Origin: an uncultured Carnobacteriaceae bacterium
GTDB taxonomy: Bacteria > Bacillota > Bacilli > Lactobacillales > Aerococcaceae
Assembly: GCA_938039195.1 (NCBI GenBank)
Contig: CALHVK010000028.1
Location: 1 to 41,969, forward strand
Direction of reading: 5' to 3'
DNA length: 41,969 nucleotides
Made by a program: the position numbers and the translations under genes. Shown here piece after piece: positions 23,741-32,288 of this stretch. The notes under the pieces are model-generated. The model did no database searches. It was not told the origin of the DNA and was given only the letters and a program-made list of their open reading frames with translations. The first letter of the stretch is position 1, and every line of letters begins with the position of its first letter.

Positions 23741-24424
23741 TTAGAAATATTGTTTACCTGTTTCCAAGGCTGCTTCTGGCATAATCACTTCGCCGTATTC
23801 TTTTAATACTTCCCATGAAATTCTTGAGAACTCTGCGTACTCACGAATAAGAGCCATTTTTGAAGCCACTTCTTCTGGTTTTTCCACTTGATGGAAAACG
23901 TGTAAGAAGTAATGTCCGCTGTAACGGTAAAGAACAGATTGGTCAAATTCACCTGATGCTTCTTTTGCCATTGAGACAAAATCTTCGAAGTCTTCAAAGA
24001 CAACAGTCACATCGATTGGTTTCAATGTAGAAGATTTATCTTCTGTATTTATCACTGGTTTTGGAGAAAGTTTGCCGTCTTCATTCTTGTCCTTGCGCTT
24101 CTTACCAATACGGTCTGTCAGCGAATGTTGAATCGTATCCACGATATTTCGAACCATGCGTTCATCAGTTGATTCATCCCCCATATCCACAATACGTGTG
24201 ACATAGAGTTCTAATCCATCAGCATTTGGCATGATTTGGAAGCTCAAACCGTCTGAATCTTCGAATTGATGTAAGACGCCCATCTCCTCTAAAATACTAT
24301 GGAAAAAGCCTTCGATTTCGCCTGGATTTCCAAGTAATTCAGGTATTGATGTACCACGGTCGATTAGATCTTGGTTCTCGATACGCAACAAGAATGTATC
24401 GTCGTTAATGCGTTCCATTTCCAT
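23741..24424 (-). CDS. mecA: Adaptor protein MecA
   Basis: MecA delivers substrates to ClpC (ClpCP protease) and controls competence and stress proteins in Firmicutes. The preferred start is the ATG at 24424, giving MEMERINDDTF as in other MecA proteins, with AAAAGGGGTG before it; a GTG three codons earlier lies inside the ribosome site. The 227-residue protein has the N-terminal substrate-binding half (to about 100), an acidic/basic linker (KKRKDKNEDGKLSPK) and the C-terminal ClpC-binding half with FEDFEDFVSMAKEA. The structured repeat D lies just upstream. Confidence 0.92.
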   Translation of the reverse strand: MEMERINDDTFLLRIENQDLIDRGTSIPELLGNPGEIEGFFHSILEEMGVLHQFEDSDGLSFQIMPNADGLELYVTRIVDMGDESTDERMVRNIVDTIQHSLTDRIGKKRKDKNEDGKLSPKPVINTEDKSSTLKPIDVTVVFEDFEDFVSMAKEASGEFDQSVLYRYSGHYFLHVFHQVEKPEEVASKMALIREYAEFSRISWEVLKEYGEVIMPEAALETGKQYF

Positions 24425-24473
24425 AATATTCACCCCTTTTTACCTTATCTAATTATTTTAGACCAAACCCGAC

Positions 24474-24847
24474 AAAAATAAAAGAAATACGATTGGAATA
24501 TGAATAGGTTGGTGCTTTGGATGGATGTGCAGAAACATTATTAAGTAAAGGAATACCTTTTTTGTAAAGAAAGAAGATTCCCTGAATCCTTGCGGATTCG
24601 GTTTATAATCGCTGTTACGGGGCACCGGTGTAAGCCATGGTCTTACACCTTCGAAGCTTCAAAGGCGGAGTACAGGACTCGTCCCTACTCCGCCTAATTC
24701 ACATTCGATGCGATTTCCCGTTACTGCGATTATAAAATCCGCAGGCTTCTGTGGAATCTTCTTTCTAAATTATTTCTCGCTAAATTTTTATCATCCACCC
24801 AAAGCTGGTTTCTAAATACCACCCATTCGTATTTCTTATTTTTGAAA
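24474..24847 (-). repeat. Structured intergenic repeat, copy D, inside a 370-nt imperfect palindrome
   Basis: The compact element is 24568-24766, with arms AGAAAGAAGATTCC/GGAATCTTCTTTCT and TTTATAATCGC/GCGATTATAAA. The minus-strand core has TAATTCACATT (24695-24705 plus), stem 1 GGCGGAGTA/TACTCCGCC, AAGCTTCAAA (24654-24663) and stem 2 GGTGTAAG/CTTACACC. Further out, GCTTTGGATGGATG pairs with CATCCACCCAAAGC, and AGAAATACGA pairs with TCGTATTTCT, so the hairpin extends almost across the whole gap. It lies downstream of the ABC-2 operon. No gene is seen in 24434-24908. Confidence 0.82.
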
Positions 24848-24908
24848 GGTGAATAGGATGGAAGTGGTCGCGAAACGACGAGGCTTCTTCTCTTTTTATA
24901 AAAAAGGC

Positions 24909-26066
24909 TTAGGCTTTGCGGAGGGTGAGGCCGAATTGTCTTGTTCGGATTTGTTGGATGCTAAAGGCTAATGCTAAATACAAGATTCCAAACAAGAGAA
25001 CCATACCCAGATTCATAGCGTAACTTGAAAATTCTAGCGATGAATTTTCCGCTGCTGTGATGACATAATACACTGGGAAGAATTTCGCAATGCTAATGGC
25101 TAATGGATTGAGTAACTCTAACGGAACGAAAATCCCTGAGATAAAGGATACACCCATCCCCACTACCGTACTTGCTGCAGAATACCCATACGTGTTATCC
25201 CCGATAATGACCGAGCAGAGGAACGCCAATGCATAAGCTGTAAGTGCCGACGCGAAAGTGAGCATTAATGCTTTTGGAGCACCCGCACTCACATAGAAAC
25301 TTGGTGCCACAATGGCTACGAATAGTAAGTTAATTCCAACGATAACCCCAACAACTGTTAAGCCCCCAAGGAATTTTTCAATCATCACTTGGTTTACACT
25401 CTTCATACCAATAACAATTCGTTTAGCAACTTCGTCAGTTTCAAGCATTGAAAAAATTAAACCAAGTAAGAAGATAAAGACTGAGATATAAACGAACGGT
25501 GTGTACGCAAAGTAGATTTCACCAAATTTTGCATAGTAATCGTCCCCTTTAAGCGTGTTGTCTTTTGAAATCACACTCACGGAAGCTTGCTCGCTTAAAA
25601 TCTTATTCATATTTTCAACGCTGAAGTTGCCTTGATTTTTCAATACAACCGCATAGCGAATATAGGAATTGACGTACTCACGAAGGATATTTCCGTTCAG
25701 TGAATTTCCAATTTCCATTTTGACAGCAGATTCCCCATTGTTGATTCTTGTATCAACATCCGATGGAATCCAAAGGGCCCCATCTACATCATTTCCATAG
25801 ACAGCTTCTTTCATGCTGTTATCGCTATTGGTTGTGAGTGTGACTTTATGATCTTTTTGAAGTGCGGCAATGAGCGCGTTGATAATTTCACTACTGCCAT
25901 CTGATTCGTCTTTAATCAAGACTTTATATTGAGTATCTTTGAACCCTGTGACTTCATTGTTTCCTAGTACTGAAGAAAGTCCCATTCCCATAAAGATGAC
26001 TAGGAAAATAATCGCATATGATTTTAATCGATAAGCAAGTTTTAGAAAATATTTATAGACTATCAT
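24909..26066 (-). CDS. ABC-2 type transporter permease 2
   Basis: The 385-residue membrane protein has one N-terminal span, an extracellular domain of about 150 residues (to about 180), and then five spans, ending RTRQFGLTLRKA. This is the ABC-2/YhgE-like layout of DrrB, LnrN and NatB type permeases. It is the last gene of a three-gene operon (ATPase, permease 1, permease 2), with a 14-nt overlap with permease 1. It is expected to export a drug, lipid or peptide together with the ATPase. The hydrophobic half is highly similar in layout to its neighbour, suggesting an old duplication. Confidence 0.85.
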   Translation of the reverse strand: MIVYKYFLKLAYRLKSYAIIFLVIFMGMGLSSVLGNNEVTGFKDTQYKVLIKDESDGSSEIINALIAALQKDHKVTLTTNSDNSMKEAVYGNDVDGALWIPSDVDTRINNGESAVKMEIGNSLNGNILREYVNSYIRYAVVLKNQGNFSVENMNKILSEQASVSVISKDNTLKGDDYYAKFGEIYFAYTPFVYISVFIFLLGLIFSMLETDEVAKRIVIGMKSVNQVMIEKFLGGLTVVGVIVGINLLFVAIVAPSFYVSAGAPKALMLTFASALTAYALAFLCSVIIGDNTYGYSAASTVVGMGVSFISGIFVPLELLNPLAISIAKFFPVYYVITAAENSSLEFSSYAMNLGMVLLFGILYLALAFSIQQIRTRQFGLTLRKA

Positions 26067-27117
26067 AACGTGTTCTCCTTAATCTCCATAGTGCACATCC
26101 TAGAAGTGCTAGTGTGTATGCGCCAAGTAATAAGTAGGTTCTACCCATCTGGGCGCTACCTACGAGGCGATTTAATTGATAAAATCCTGTAACCATTAAC
26201 GCAACTGGATTAAATTGGTTAAATCCTGGCATGAAGGTATTGGCAAATCCTTTCATGGCCGTACCCATCATCCCAGCGAGTGCTGAAAGGACGAGGTTTG
26301 TAATTAATGAGAAGATAATTCTTCCCTGTATTGTTAGTTTTTGATTGGTTCCGATGAGAAGCCCTGCTGCAATTCCAAATACATTTCCCATCAATATAAG
26401 AAGAAGACTTCCTGCCCAATCTGCAAATAGATTAATTTTCAATACTTGTGTCGTATAGACCAGCATGATTGCGTTTGACGCGATGTTGAGTAATAAGCCA
26501 ATCATAAAGCAGTTGATAATGAGTTTGCCTTTGCTAAATGGGCTGCCCATAATCCGGCGTCCAATCGGCGATAAGTTCCCGTTTAAGTAAGCTGCACAAA
26601 CGACACCACTAAACATTGAGTACATCGTGAAGCTAGCAATCGCGCTGTAAAATAACATCGTTCCTTGACTGACATCGGTGGTCTCTTGCGTCACCCAGCT
26701 CTTGTTAAAATCGATTGACGCTGCGCCTTGTCCAAGGCTTTGCACTTGTTTAATTTGTGTGGCTACATTTTTCAACACGCTTTGTGGAATCCCCATCGAT
26801 TTGCTAACCACCACGTCTAAGTTCTTTTCAAGAAATCCGTCTGCTTTATCCTCTGTGACGAGTGCCTTCCCTGCTTCCTCTGACTCTACATCGATAATCT
26901 CGAAGTAATCTCCGGCTTGTTCAAACACTTGGTGATATGGGTTGTCGGCCGTCATGGCTACGCGAACCGTCCCCATGTCTTGTTCCATGATTCCTGAAAA
27001 GGATACGAAATAGAGTGAAATCAAGATAATCGGATAGAGTAACACCCAAAACGAGAATGAAAAGTCTTTTAAGGCGTCTTTGGATAAATACGTAAATAGC
27101 TTTAAGAATGTCTTCAT
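26053..27117 (-). CDS. ABC-2 type transporter permease 1
   Basis: The 354-residue permease has the same plan as its downstream partner: a first span near 20-42, an extracellular loop to about 165 and then five spans, ending in basic residues. It starts with ATG overlapping the ATPase stop by 4 nt (ATGA), so the operon is translationally coupled. The pair of unlike permeases with one ATPase is the LnrLMN/YfiLMN arrangement of Bacillus. Substrate is unknown. Confidence 0.85.
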   Translation of the reverse strand: MKTFLKLFTYLSKDALKDFSFSFWVLLYPIILISLYFVSFSGIMEQDMGTVRVAMTADNPYHQVFEQAGDYFEIIDVESEEAGKALVTEDKADGFLEKNLDVVVSKSMGIPQSVLKNVATQIKQVQSLGQGAASIDFNKSWVTQETTDVSQGTMLFYSAIASFTMYSMFSGVVCAAYLNGNLSPIGRRIMGSPFSKGKLIINCFMIGLLLNIASNAIMLVYTTQVLKINLFADWAGSLLLILMGNVFGIAAGLLIGTNQKLTIQGRIIFSLITNLVLSALAGMMGTAMKGFANTFMPGFNQFNPVALMVTGFYQLNRLVGSAQMGRTYLLLGAYTLALLGCALWRLRRTRYDSL

Positions 27118-28058
27118 GAATCTCGAAGTCCTTTCCCTGTGTATGCAAGGAACACATCATCTAAGCTTGGCTGTTCACTGTATAAACGAACATAGCTTAA
27201 GTTCAATTCTTCTAGGGCGTTTGCCACGTGAAGTAAGTGATTCGTTCCTTGTTCAAAGTTGAATTTCAAATGATCTTTATGATGCTCTAATACAAGAACG
27301 TGTGGAATTTGTTTTAAGCGAGCCACTTGTTCTTCAGTTGGAACGGTTGAAAGTTCCACTTGGATAATTTCAGAAGTCGCGATCGATTTCTTCAGTTCTT
27401 GCGAAGTTCCTGAAACAATGCTTTTTCCTTTATCCATAATCACGATGCGGTCACTTAATCCGTCCACTTCGTCTAAGTAGTGTGTTGTATAAATAATTGT
27501 GCTTCCTTGTTCATTCAGTTTGCGAATCCCTTCTAAGATGAATGAACGACTTTGTGTATCTACGGCTACTGTTGGTTCATCGAAGAAAATTAAACTTGGC
27601 TTATGCACAATTCCGCAAGCGATATTCAAGCGTCGTTTCAATCCTCCACTCAATTTCTTTGGAACAAACTTGCGAAACTCTTGTAGTTCTACAAACTCGA
27701 TAGCTTCTTGTACATATTGTTTTCGTTGTTTTGCATCTGAAATATACAGCCCGCAGAAGAAATCAATATTTTCTTCTACTGTTAAATTTTCTAAATATGC
27801 TAGTTCTTGTGGAACAATCCCGATTTCGCGACGTACTTTATTGGATAACGGGAACTTACTCTCTCCTAGAACGGTTACCTCTCCACTATCAAAGGTTAAG
27901 AAGCCTAACATACTATTAATCGCGGTTGTCTTCCCACAGCCATTTGGTCCAAGAAGCGCTAGAAGCTCTCCTTTTCGAATTTCAATATCAAAATGATTTA
28001 ATGCCATTAGGTCTTTATATCGTTTCACTAAACCCTTTACTTGGATACTGTTTTCCAT
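27114..28058 (-). CDS. ABC transporter ATPase (LnrL/DrrA-like)
   Basis: This is a 314-residue ATPase with Walker A GPNGCGKTT, Q-loop VPQELAYLENLTVEEN, signature LSGGLKRR, Walker B LIFFDEPTVAVD and an H-loop TTHYLDE. The C-terminal 90 residues form the extra domain typical of DrrA-type drug exporters. It heads a three-gene operon that diverges from a histidine kinase/response regulator pair. Similar loci (for example LnrJK-LnrLMN) give resistance to membrane-active antibiotics. Function here is inferred from that layout. Confidence 0.88.
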   Translation of the reverse strand: MENSIQVKGLVKRYKDLMALNHFDIEIRKGELLALLGPNGCGKTTAINSMLGFLTFDSGEVTVLGESKFPLSNKVRREIGIVPQELAYLENLTVEENIDFFCGLYISDAKQRKQYVQEAIEFVELQEFRKFVPKKLSGGLKRRLNIACGIVHKPSLIFFDEPTVAVDTQSRSFILEGIRKLNEQGSTIIYTTHYLDEVDGLSDRIVIMDKGKSIVSGTSQELKKSIATSEIIQVELSTVPTEEQVARLKQIPHVLVLEHHKDHLKFNFEQGTNHLLHVANALEELNLSYVRLYSEQPSLDDVFLAYTGKGLRDS

Positions 28059-28090
28059 GTCCTCACCTCATTAATTGTTTTTACACTCTT

Positions 28091-28192
28091 AGTATATCGA
28101 CCACCCTTGTCACAAACTAGTGTCAAATGTCGTTAGTTTCATATGACATTTGTCATAAATCGCTAGAAATTTAACCTTATTTCGGCTACACT
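28091..28192. promoter_or_regulatory. Divergent control region with response-regulator boxes
   Basis: A perfect dyad TATGACA-TT-TGTCATA (28142-28157) and further TGTCA elements at 28108-28112 and 28121-28125 lie between the divergent genes. A minus-strand -10 (TATACT, 28096-28091) and a plus-strand -10 (TACACT, 28187-28192) both lack good -35 boxes, which fits activation by a bound regulator, most likely the NarL-type regulator encoded here. Confidence 0.6.
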
Positions 28193-28220
28193 GAAAGAAA
28201 GAGACTTGGAGGTGAGAAGC

Positions 28221-29273
28221 GTGCGGACATTTATAGAGAAGTTAATGTTTTTTATTTTGATTAGTATATATTTAACAGGACAACAAACGGAAGTCTTTAC
28301 GATATTTTTAGGCCTGTGTATTTTTATTCTTTCTCTCTCTATAGAAGTTTTTGAAAACCATTGGATTCGACGCGTTTCGCTAGTGATATCGGGTGCTCTA
28401 TGCATCTTCTATCCTGAAACGGGATTCTATCTTTCTATTTTCATCATGCATGCTACCCAACTATTTGGGCTACCTGGTTCGTTTGCTGGAATCCTCCTTT
28501 TACTGCGACCAGATTTATTCACATTACTATTATCGGTCATTGGAGCTTATCTGATTTTACGTAGCCGATACGATAAAGAATTCCGTACGAAGAATTATCA
28601 AATTCAAGATACCTTAGAACATGAACGACTTCGCTTATTACAAAGGCAACAATTTAGCCAAGAGGAAACCTTAAAGCAAATGGAAGTTGCAACGCTGAAG
28701 GAACGGAATCGTATTTCTCACGCCTTGCATGACCAAATCGGACATACGCTCAGTGCTTCGATTATGCAGCTAGAAGCCTTACAAATTATCACCAATGAAC
28801 CTGTTGTTGCAAAGAAGTTAGAACAAGTTTCTGGCATCCTTCAAAACGGGATGGACGAAATCCGAACAACGATTCATCAGCTTTACGATGATTCTTTCCT
28901 ACTTTCTCAAAAGATGGACGAGATTCTTCACCCGCTTGAGGAAAAGGCACAAGTCAATTATCAAAATACGATTTCAGATGAAATTCCAATCGGATTGAAA
29001 TACGACATTCTGACCATTTGTAAGGAAATGGCAACGAATTTTATGAAGTATTCAAATGGCAATCAAATCCAATTGTTTTTACTAGAACAAAAGAACTACT
29101 ACACGATTCAATATAAAGATAATGGAAACGAAACGAGTAACGACACCCCGGGAATGGGTCTCACGATGATGAAAGAACTGGTGGAGAAACATAAAGGGAT
29201 TATGACATTACAAACAACAAACGGATACGATATCTTTATTCGCATCCCTAAACAGGAGGTCAAACATGATTAA
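28221..29273 (+). CDS. NarL-family sensor histidine kinase
   Basis: This is a 350-residue kinase. An earlier TTG at 28206 opens the frame, but GGAGGTGA (28208-28215) overlaps it and points to the GTG at 28221. About five short membrane spans in residues 1-115 leave almost no extracellular loop, then comes a coiled coil (about 125-160). The HisKA_3 box ERNRISHALHDQIGH has phospho-His170, and the HATPase has an N-box (EMATNFMKY) and DNG...GMGL. Intramembrane-type sensing is suggested by the lack of a sensor domain. It overlaps the regulator gene by 8 nt. Confidence 0.88.
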   Translation: MRTFIEKLMFFILISIYLTGQQTEVFTIFLGLCIFILSLSIEVFENHWIRRVSLVISGALCIFYPETGFYLSIFIMHATQLFGLPGSFAGILLLLRPDLFTLLLSVIGAYLILRSRYDKEFRTKNYQIQDTLEHERLRLLQRQQFSQEETLKQMEVATLKERNRISHALHDQIGHTLSASIMQLEALQIITNEPVVAKKLEQVSGILQNGMDEIRTTIHQLYDDSFLLSQKMDEILHPLEEKAQVNYQNTISDEIPIGLKYDILTICKEMATNFMKYSNGNQIQLFLLEQKNYYTIQYKDNGNETSNDTPGMGLTMMKELVEKHKGIMTLQTTNGYDIFIRIPKQEVKHD

Positions 29274-29874
29274 AACGATTCTAGTCGATGACGACTTTCT
29301 AGTGCTACAAGCGCTCGAGACAATTCTGTCTGTTCAAGACCATATCGAAGTGGTTGGAACAGGTAGTGATGGAAAGGATGCTGTCGAATTATATATCACT
29401 CACAAACCAGACTTAGTATTGATGGACATTCGAATGGAGCCTACTACCGGAATCGAAGCTGCAGAAACGATTTTAAAAGATTTTCCTGATGCAAAGATTT
29501 TATTCCTGACGACCTTCCAAGATGACGAGTACATCACAAAGGCCCTCTCACTTGGATGCAAGGGCTACTTATTAAAACAACATATTAAAGGAATTCTTCC
29601 AGCCATCGATGCTGTAATGAATGGACAAATCGTCTACGATTCTACAATCGAAATGCCCGTGAAGAAAACCTTCGAGAAGAAATCGAGCACTCATTTAAGC
29701 GAGCGGGAAAACGAACTACTCTATCTCGTTGCAGAAGGCTTCAATAATAAAGAAATCGCCGAGAAAATGTATCTCAGTGAAGGAACGGTAAGAAACTACT
29801 TATCAGCCTTACTCGAAAAGTTAGAGTTACGCGATCGTACACAACTGGCAGTTTATTACTATAAAGAACTATAA
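29266..29874 (+). CDS. NarL/LuxR-family response regulator
   Basis: The 202-residue regulator has a receiver domain with acidic pocket Asp8-Asp10, phospho-Asp54 (LVLMDIRM) and switch Thr86-Thr87. After a linker, a LuxR helix-turn-helix begins near residue 140 (LSERENELLYLVAEGFNNKEIAEKMYLSEGTVRNYLS). It is coupled to the kinase upstream and probably binds the TGTCA dyads between the kinase gene and the ABC-2 operon, activating the exporter. A strong terminator follows. Confidence 0.9.
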   Translation: MIKTILVDDDFLVLQALETILSVQDHIEVVGTGSDGKDAVELYITHKPDLVLMDIRMEPTTGIEAAETILKDFPDAKILFLTTFQDDEYITKALSLGCKGYLLKQHIKGILPAIDAVMNGQIVYDSTIEMPVKKTFEKKSSTHLSERENELLYLVAEGFNNKEIAEKMYLSEGTVRNYLSALLEKLELRDRTQLAVYYYKEL

Positions 29875-29908
29875 AAAATAAGAACCTCACATGAGGTTCT
29901 TATTTTTT
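29873..29908 (+). terminator. Terminator of the two-component system
   Basis: AATAAGAACCTCA pairs with TGAGGTTCTTATT around a very short loop, with A and T runs on either side. Confidence 0.88.
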
Positions 29909-29970
29909 ATAGCGATTCGCTTATGAATAGTTATTTCCAAACTTTTCCAAAAATCAGTAAGTTTTGAGCA

Positions 29971-29999
29971 CAAAAAAAGCCCCGAATCATCGGGGCTTT
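29971..29999 (-). terminator. spx terminator
   Basis: AAAGCCCCGA (29976-29985) pairs with TCGGGGCTTT (29990-29999), with seven T on the minus strand. Confidence 0.9.
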
Positions 30000-30005
30000 A
30001 GATCA

Positions 30006-30404
30006 TTAAAAGTTAACTAAGCGTTGTGCCATATCTAATTCATAAGCACGAACTTCACGTGGTAAGAAGCGACGAATTTCGTCTTCGTTGTACCCTACTT
30101 GGAATCTCTTTTCGTCCAACATAATTGGGCGTCGTAGTAATCCTGGGTTGTTTTGGATTAATGAGAATAATTGATTTAATGGAACTTCATCTAAGTCGAT
30201 TTTTAACTCTTGGAATGCTTTTGAACGAGTTGAGATAATCTCTTCTGTTCCGTCTTCTGTCATTCGAAGGATGTTTTTAATTTCGTCAATTGTTAATGGT
30301 TCTGAAAAAATGTTTCTTTCTGTGTACGAGATGTTATGTTCTTCTAACCATGCACGAGCTTTACGACAAGATGTGCAGCTAGGTGATGTATATAATGTAA
30401 CCAT
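30006..30404 (-). CDS. spx: Transcriptional regulator Spx
   Basis: The 132-residue ArsC-fold protein binds the RNA polymerase alpha subunit and reprogrammes transcription under thiol stress. The redox switch CTSC is at 10-13, and Arg92 of the LLRRPI motif, important for alpha-CTD contact, is present. Length and the C-terminal FLPREVR pattern match Spx rather than arsenate reductase. The gene is monocistronic with GAGGAGGAC as ribosome site and a very AT-rich upstream region (30430-30480). It lies within 6 kb of mecA, another proteolysis-linked regulator, but in a separate unit. Confidence 0.93.
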   Translation of the reverse strand: MVTLYTSPSCTSCRKARAWLEEHNISYTERNIFSEPLTIDEIKNILRMTEDGTEEIISTRSKAFQELKIDLDEVPLNQLFSLIQNNPGLLRRPIMLDEKRFQVGYNEDEIRRFLPREVRAYELDMAQRLVNF

Positions 30405-30700
30405 ACGTCAATGTCCTCCTCTTCTAATGTCTTCGGTCCAATCTACGTGTATTATTATATATGATATATAAAAAAAAATCTATATGATTTTTTGATATTT
30501 TTTAGTTTTGCACAAACTTTTTTCACTTTTGATGAAAATTTTAATGTTTCATAACATTTTCACTCGCTTTCATTTCGTATTTATTTCCACAGCAGAAAAT
30601 CTCTGAATTCACAAATGGTGAAAATAACTGAAACTATTTTTTCATGAAAATCCTTTTAAAATAGGGTATAATAAAACTAACAAGTTTAAGGAGCACTTAT

Positions 30701-31696
30701 ATGTCTAAAAAAAGAATTTTCTCAGGCGTTCAGCCTTCAGCCATCCCAACTATTGGGAACTATATTGGAGCGATGAAAAACTTCGTTGCCCTGCAAGATG
30801 AGTACGATTGTACTTACTGTATCGTAAACCAACACGCGATTACCGTTCCGCAAGATCCAAAGAAATTAAAAGAGCAAACACGTTCACTTGCAGCACTTTA
30901 CCTTGCGATTGGTCTTGACCCTGAAAAGTCAACCATCTTCGTACAATCAGAAGTTCCTGCACATGCTCAAGCCGCATGGATTGTTCAATGTAATGTCGGC
31001 GTTGGTGAGTTAGAACGTATGACACAATATAAAGATAAATCTCAAAAACAACAATCTGTTTCTGCTGGTTTATTAACATACCCTCCTCTAATGGTAGCCG
31101 ATATCGTTTTATATAACGCTGAAGTGGTTCCTGTTGGAGAAGACCAAAAACAACATATGGAATTAACACGTGACTTCGTTGAACGCTTCAACAGTCGCTA
31201 CGGAAATGGCAACCAACTACTTGTAATGCCAGAACCATTTATTCCAAAAGCTGGCGCACGTGTCATGAGCTTACAAACGCCAACGAAGAAAATGAGTAAA
31301 TCAGACGCCAACGTAAAAGAATACATCAGCATGCTTGACGAGCCTTCTGTAATTCGTAAGAAAATCAAGAGCGCTGTGACAGATTCAAGCGGTGTGATTG
31401 AATTCGACCCAGCTGAAAAACCTGGCGTATCTAACCTATTAACAATCTTCTCTGCTTTCTCTGGAGAAAGTATTGAGTCCCTCGTGAACCGCTTCAAAGG
31501 CGTTGGTTATGGCCAATTCAAAGAAGAATTAGCCGATGCGATTATCGCAGTGATGGAACCAATTCAAGAACGTTATTATGAATTACTAAAATCTGACAAG
31601 CTAGATGAGATTCTTGATGAAGGTGCTAAGAAAGCGAACTATGTGGCGAATAAGACACTTCGCAAGATGGAAAAAGCGGTAGGCTTAGTGAGATAA
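30701..31696 (+). CDS. trpS: Tryptophanyl-tRNA synthetase
   Basis: The 331-residue class I aminoacyl-tRNA synthetase charges tRNA-Trp. The HIGH-type motif appears as TIGNYIG (17-23) and the ATP-binding KMSKS at 197-201. The length and C-terminal helix (TLRKMEKAVGLV) are standard for bacterial TrpS. TATAAT at 30667-30672 is a good -10; I see no T-box leader in 30472-30700, which is AT-rich and otherwise empty. The last codons fall in the outer arm of structured repeat E. Confidence 0.95.
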   Translation: MSKKRIFSGVQPSAIPTIGNYIGAMKNFVALQDEYDCTYCIVNQHAITVPQDPKKLKEQTRSLAALYLAIGLDPEKSTIFVQSEVPAHAQAAWIVQCNVGVGELERMTQYKDKSQKQQSVSAGLLTYPPLMVADIVLYNAEVVPVGEDQKQHMELTRDFVERFNSRYGNGNQLLVMPEPFIPKAGARVMSLQTPTKKMSKSDANVKEYISMLDEPSVIRKKIKSAVTDSSGVIEFDPAEKPGVSNLLTIFSAFSGESIESLVNRFKGVGYGQFKEELADAIIAVMEPIQERYYELLKSDKLDEILDEGAKKANYVANKTLRKMEKAVGLVR

Positions 31697-31945
31697 TCCA
31701 AGAAAGGTTACCTGCTTACTTTCTAAAATAAAATCAAAAGAGTCCTCTCGGACGTTATTATAATGACTTAAAAGGCTACACCGGGTTGAGCCACGGTCTC
31801 AACCCTACCGAGCTTCAAACAGATTCTAGAAGAATTCTCTTCAAGAATCTGTAATTCACATCGGTTGTGACCGCCATTAATGTCATTATAAAGTCCGAGG
31901 GACTCTTTTTTCTTTATGTATAAGCAAACTTTTCTTAATTTATCT
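31691..31945 (-). repeat. Structured intergenic repeat, copy E
   Basis: The compact element is 31736-31909. AAAAGAGTCC pairs with GGACTCTTTT, TCGGAC with GTCCGA, and TTATAATGAC with GTCATTATAA. The minus-strand core has TAATTCACAT (31852-31861 plus), stem 1 CAGATTCT/AGAATCTG, GAGCTTCAAA (31810-31819) and stem 2 GGTTGAG/CTCAACC. Outer pairing (AGATAA...AAGAAA with TTTCTT...TTATCT) reaches the trpS stop codon. A T run follows on the plus strand, making it a likely trpS terminator. Confidence 0.83.
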
Positions 31946-32226
31946 CACACCGCAAAAAAGGAAAGGCTATTTCCACACTAACTTCACATAATTCACATTC
32001 AATGTGATTCCCCACTATTCTTTCAATAAACTGATGTTTTTTGATAATCAACAAGCTTTGCCATTCAGTGAATCACTCAAAATAGTTTATCTCACATCGC
32101 TGAATGGTAAAGGCTAAATAATTAGTTTCCAATTTAATGAGCACAGCAAACTCTAACTTTATATAGTCCGAGGGACTCTTTTTTCTTTATGTATAAGCAA
32201 ACTTTTCTTAGTTTATCTCACACCGC
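31892..32226. repeat. 62-bp direct repeats flanking a decayed copy of the element
   Basis: 31892-31953 and 32165-32226 are identical except at one position. Between them TAATTCACATT (31989-31999) followed by CAATGTGATTCCCCA matches one side of the element core (seen in copies D and F). A hairpin CTTTGCCATTCAG/CTGAATGGTAAAG follows. This looks like a decayed element whose duplicated end was copied from element E. No gene is seen in 31697-32288. Confidence 0.7.
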
Positions 32227-32251
32227 CAAAGAGAAATAGGCGACAAAATAA

Positions 32252-32278
32252 AAAACGCTAGGACAATCCTAGCATTTT
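32252..32278 (-). terminator. Terminator of the ROK kinase gene
   Basis: AAAACGCTAGG pairs with CCTAGCATTTT around ACAAT, with T runs on the minus strand. Confidence 0.85.
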
Positions 32279-32288
32279 CTATCGTTTA

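Noticed and set aside
29021..29273. Kinase as a DesK-type thermosensor
   Set aside because: No fatty-acid desaturase is adjacent; the divergent ABC-2 exporter fits a resistance-type system better.
30472..30700. T-box leader upstream of trpS
   Set aside because: I looked for the T-box sequence and a terminator before the start codon and found neither; the region is only AT-rich with a -10 box.
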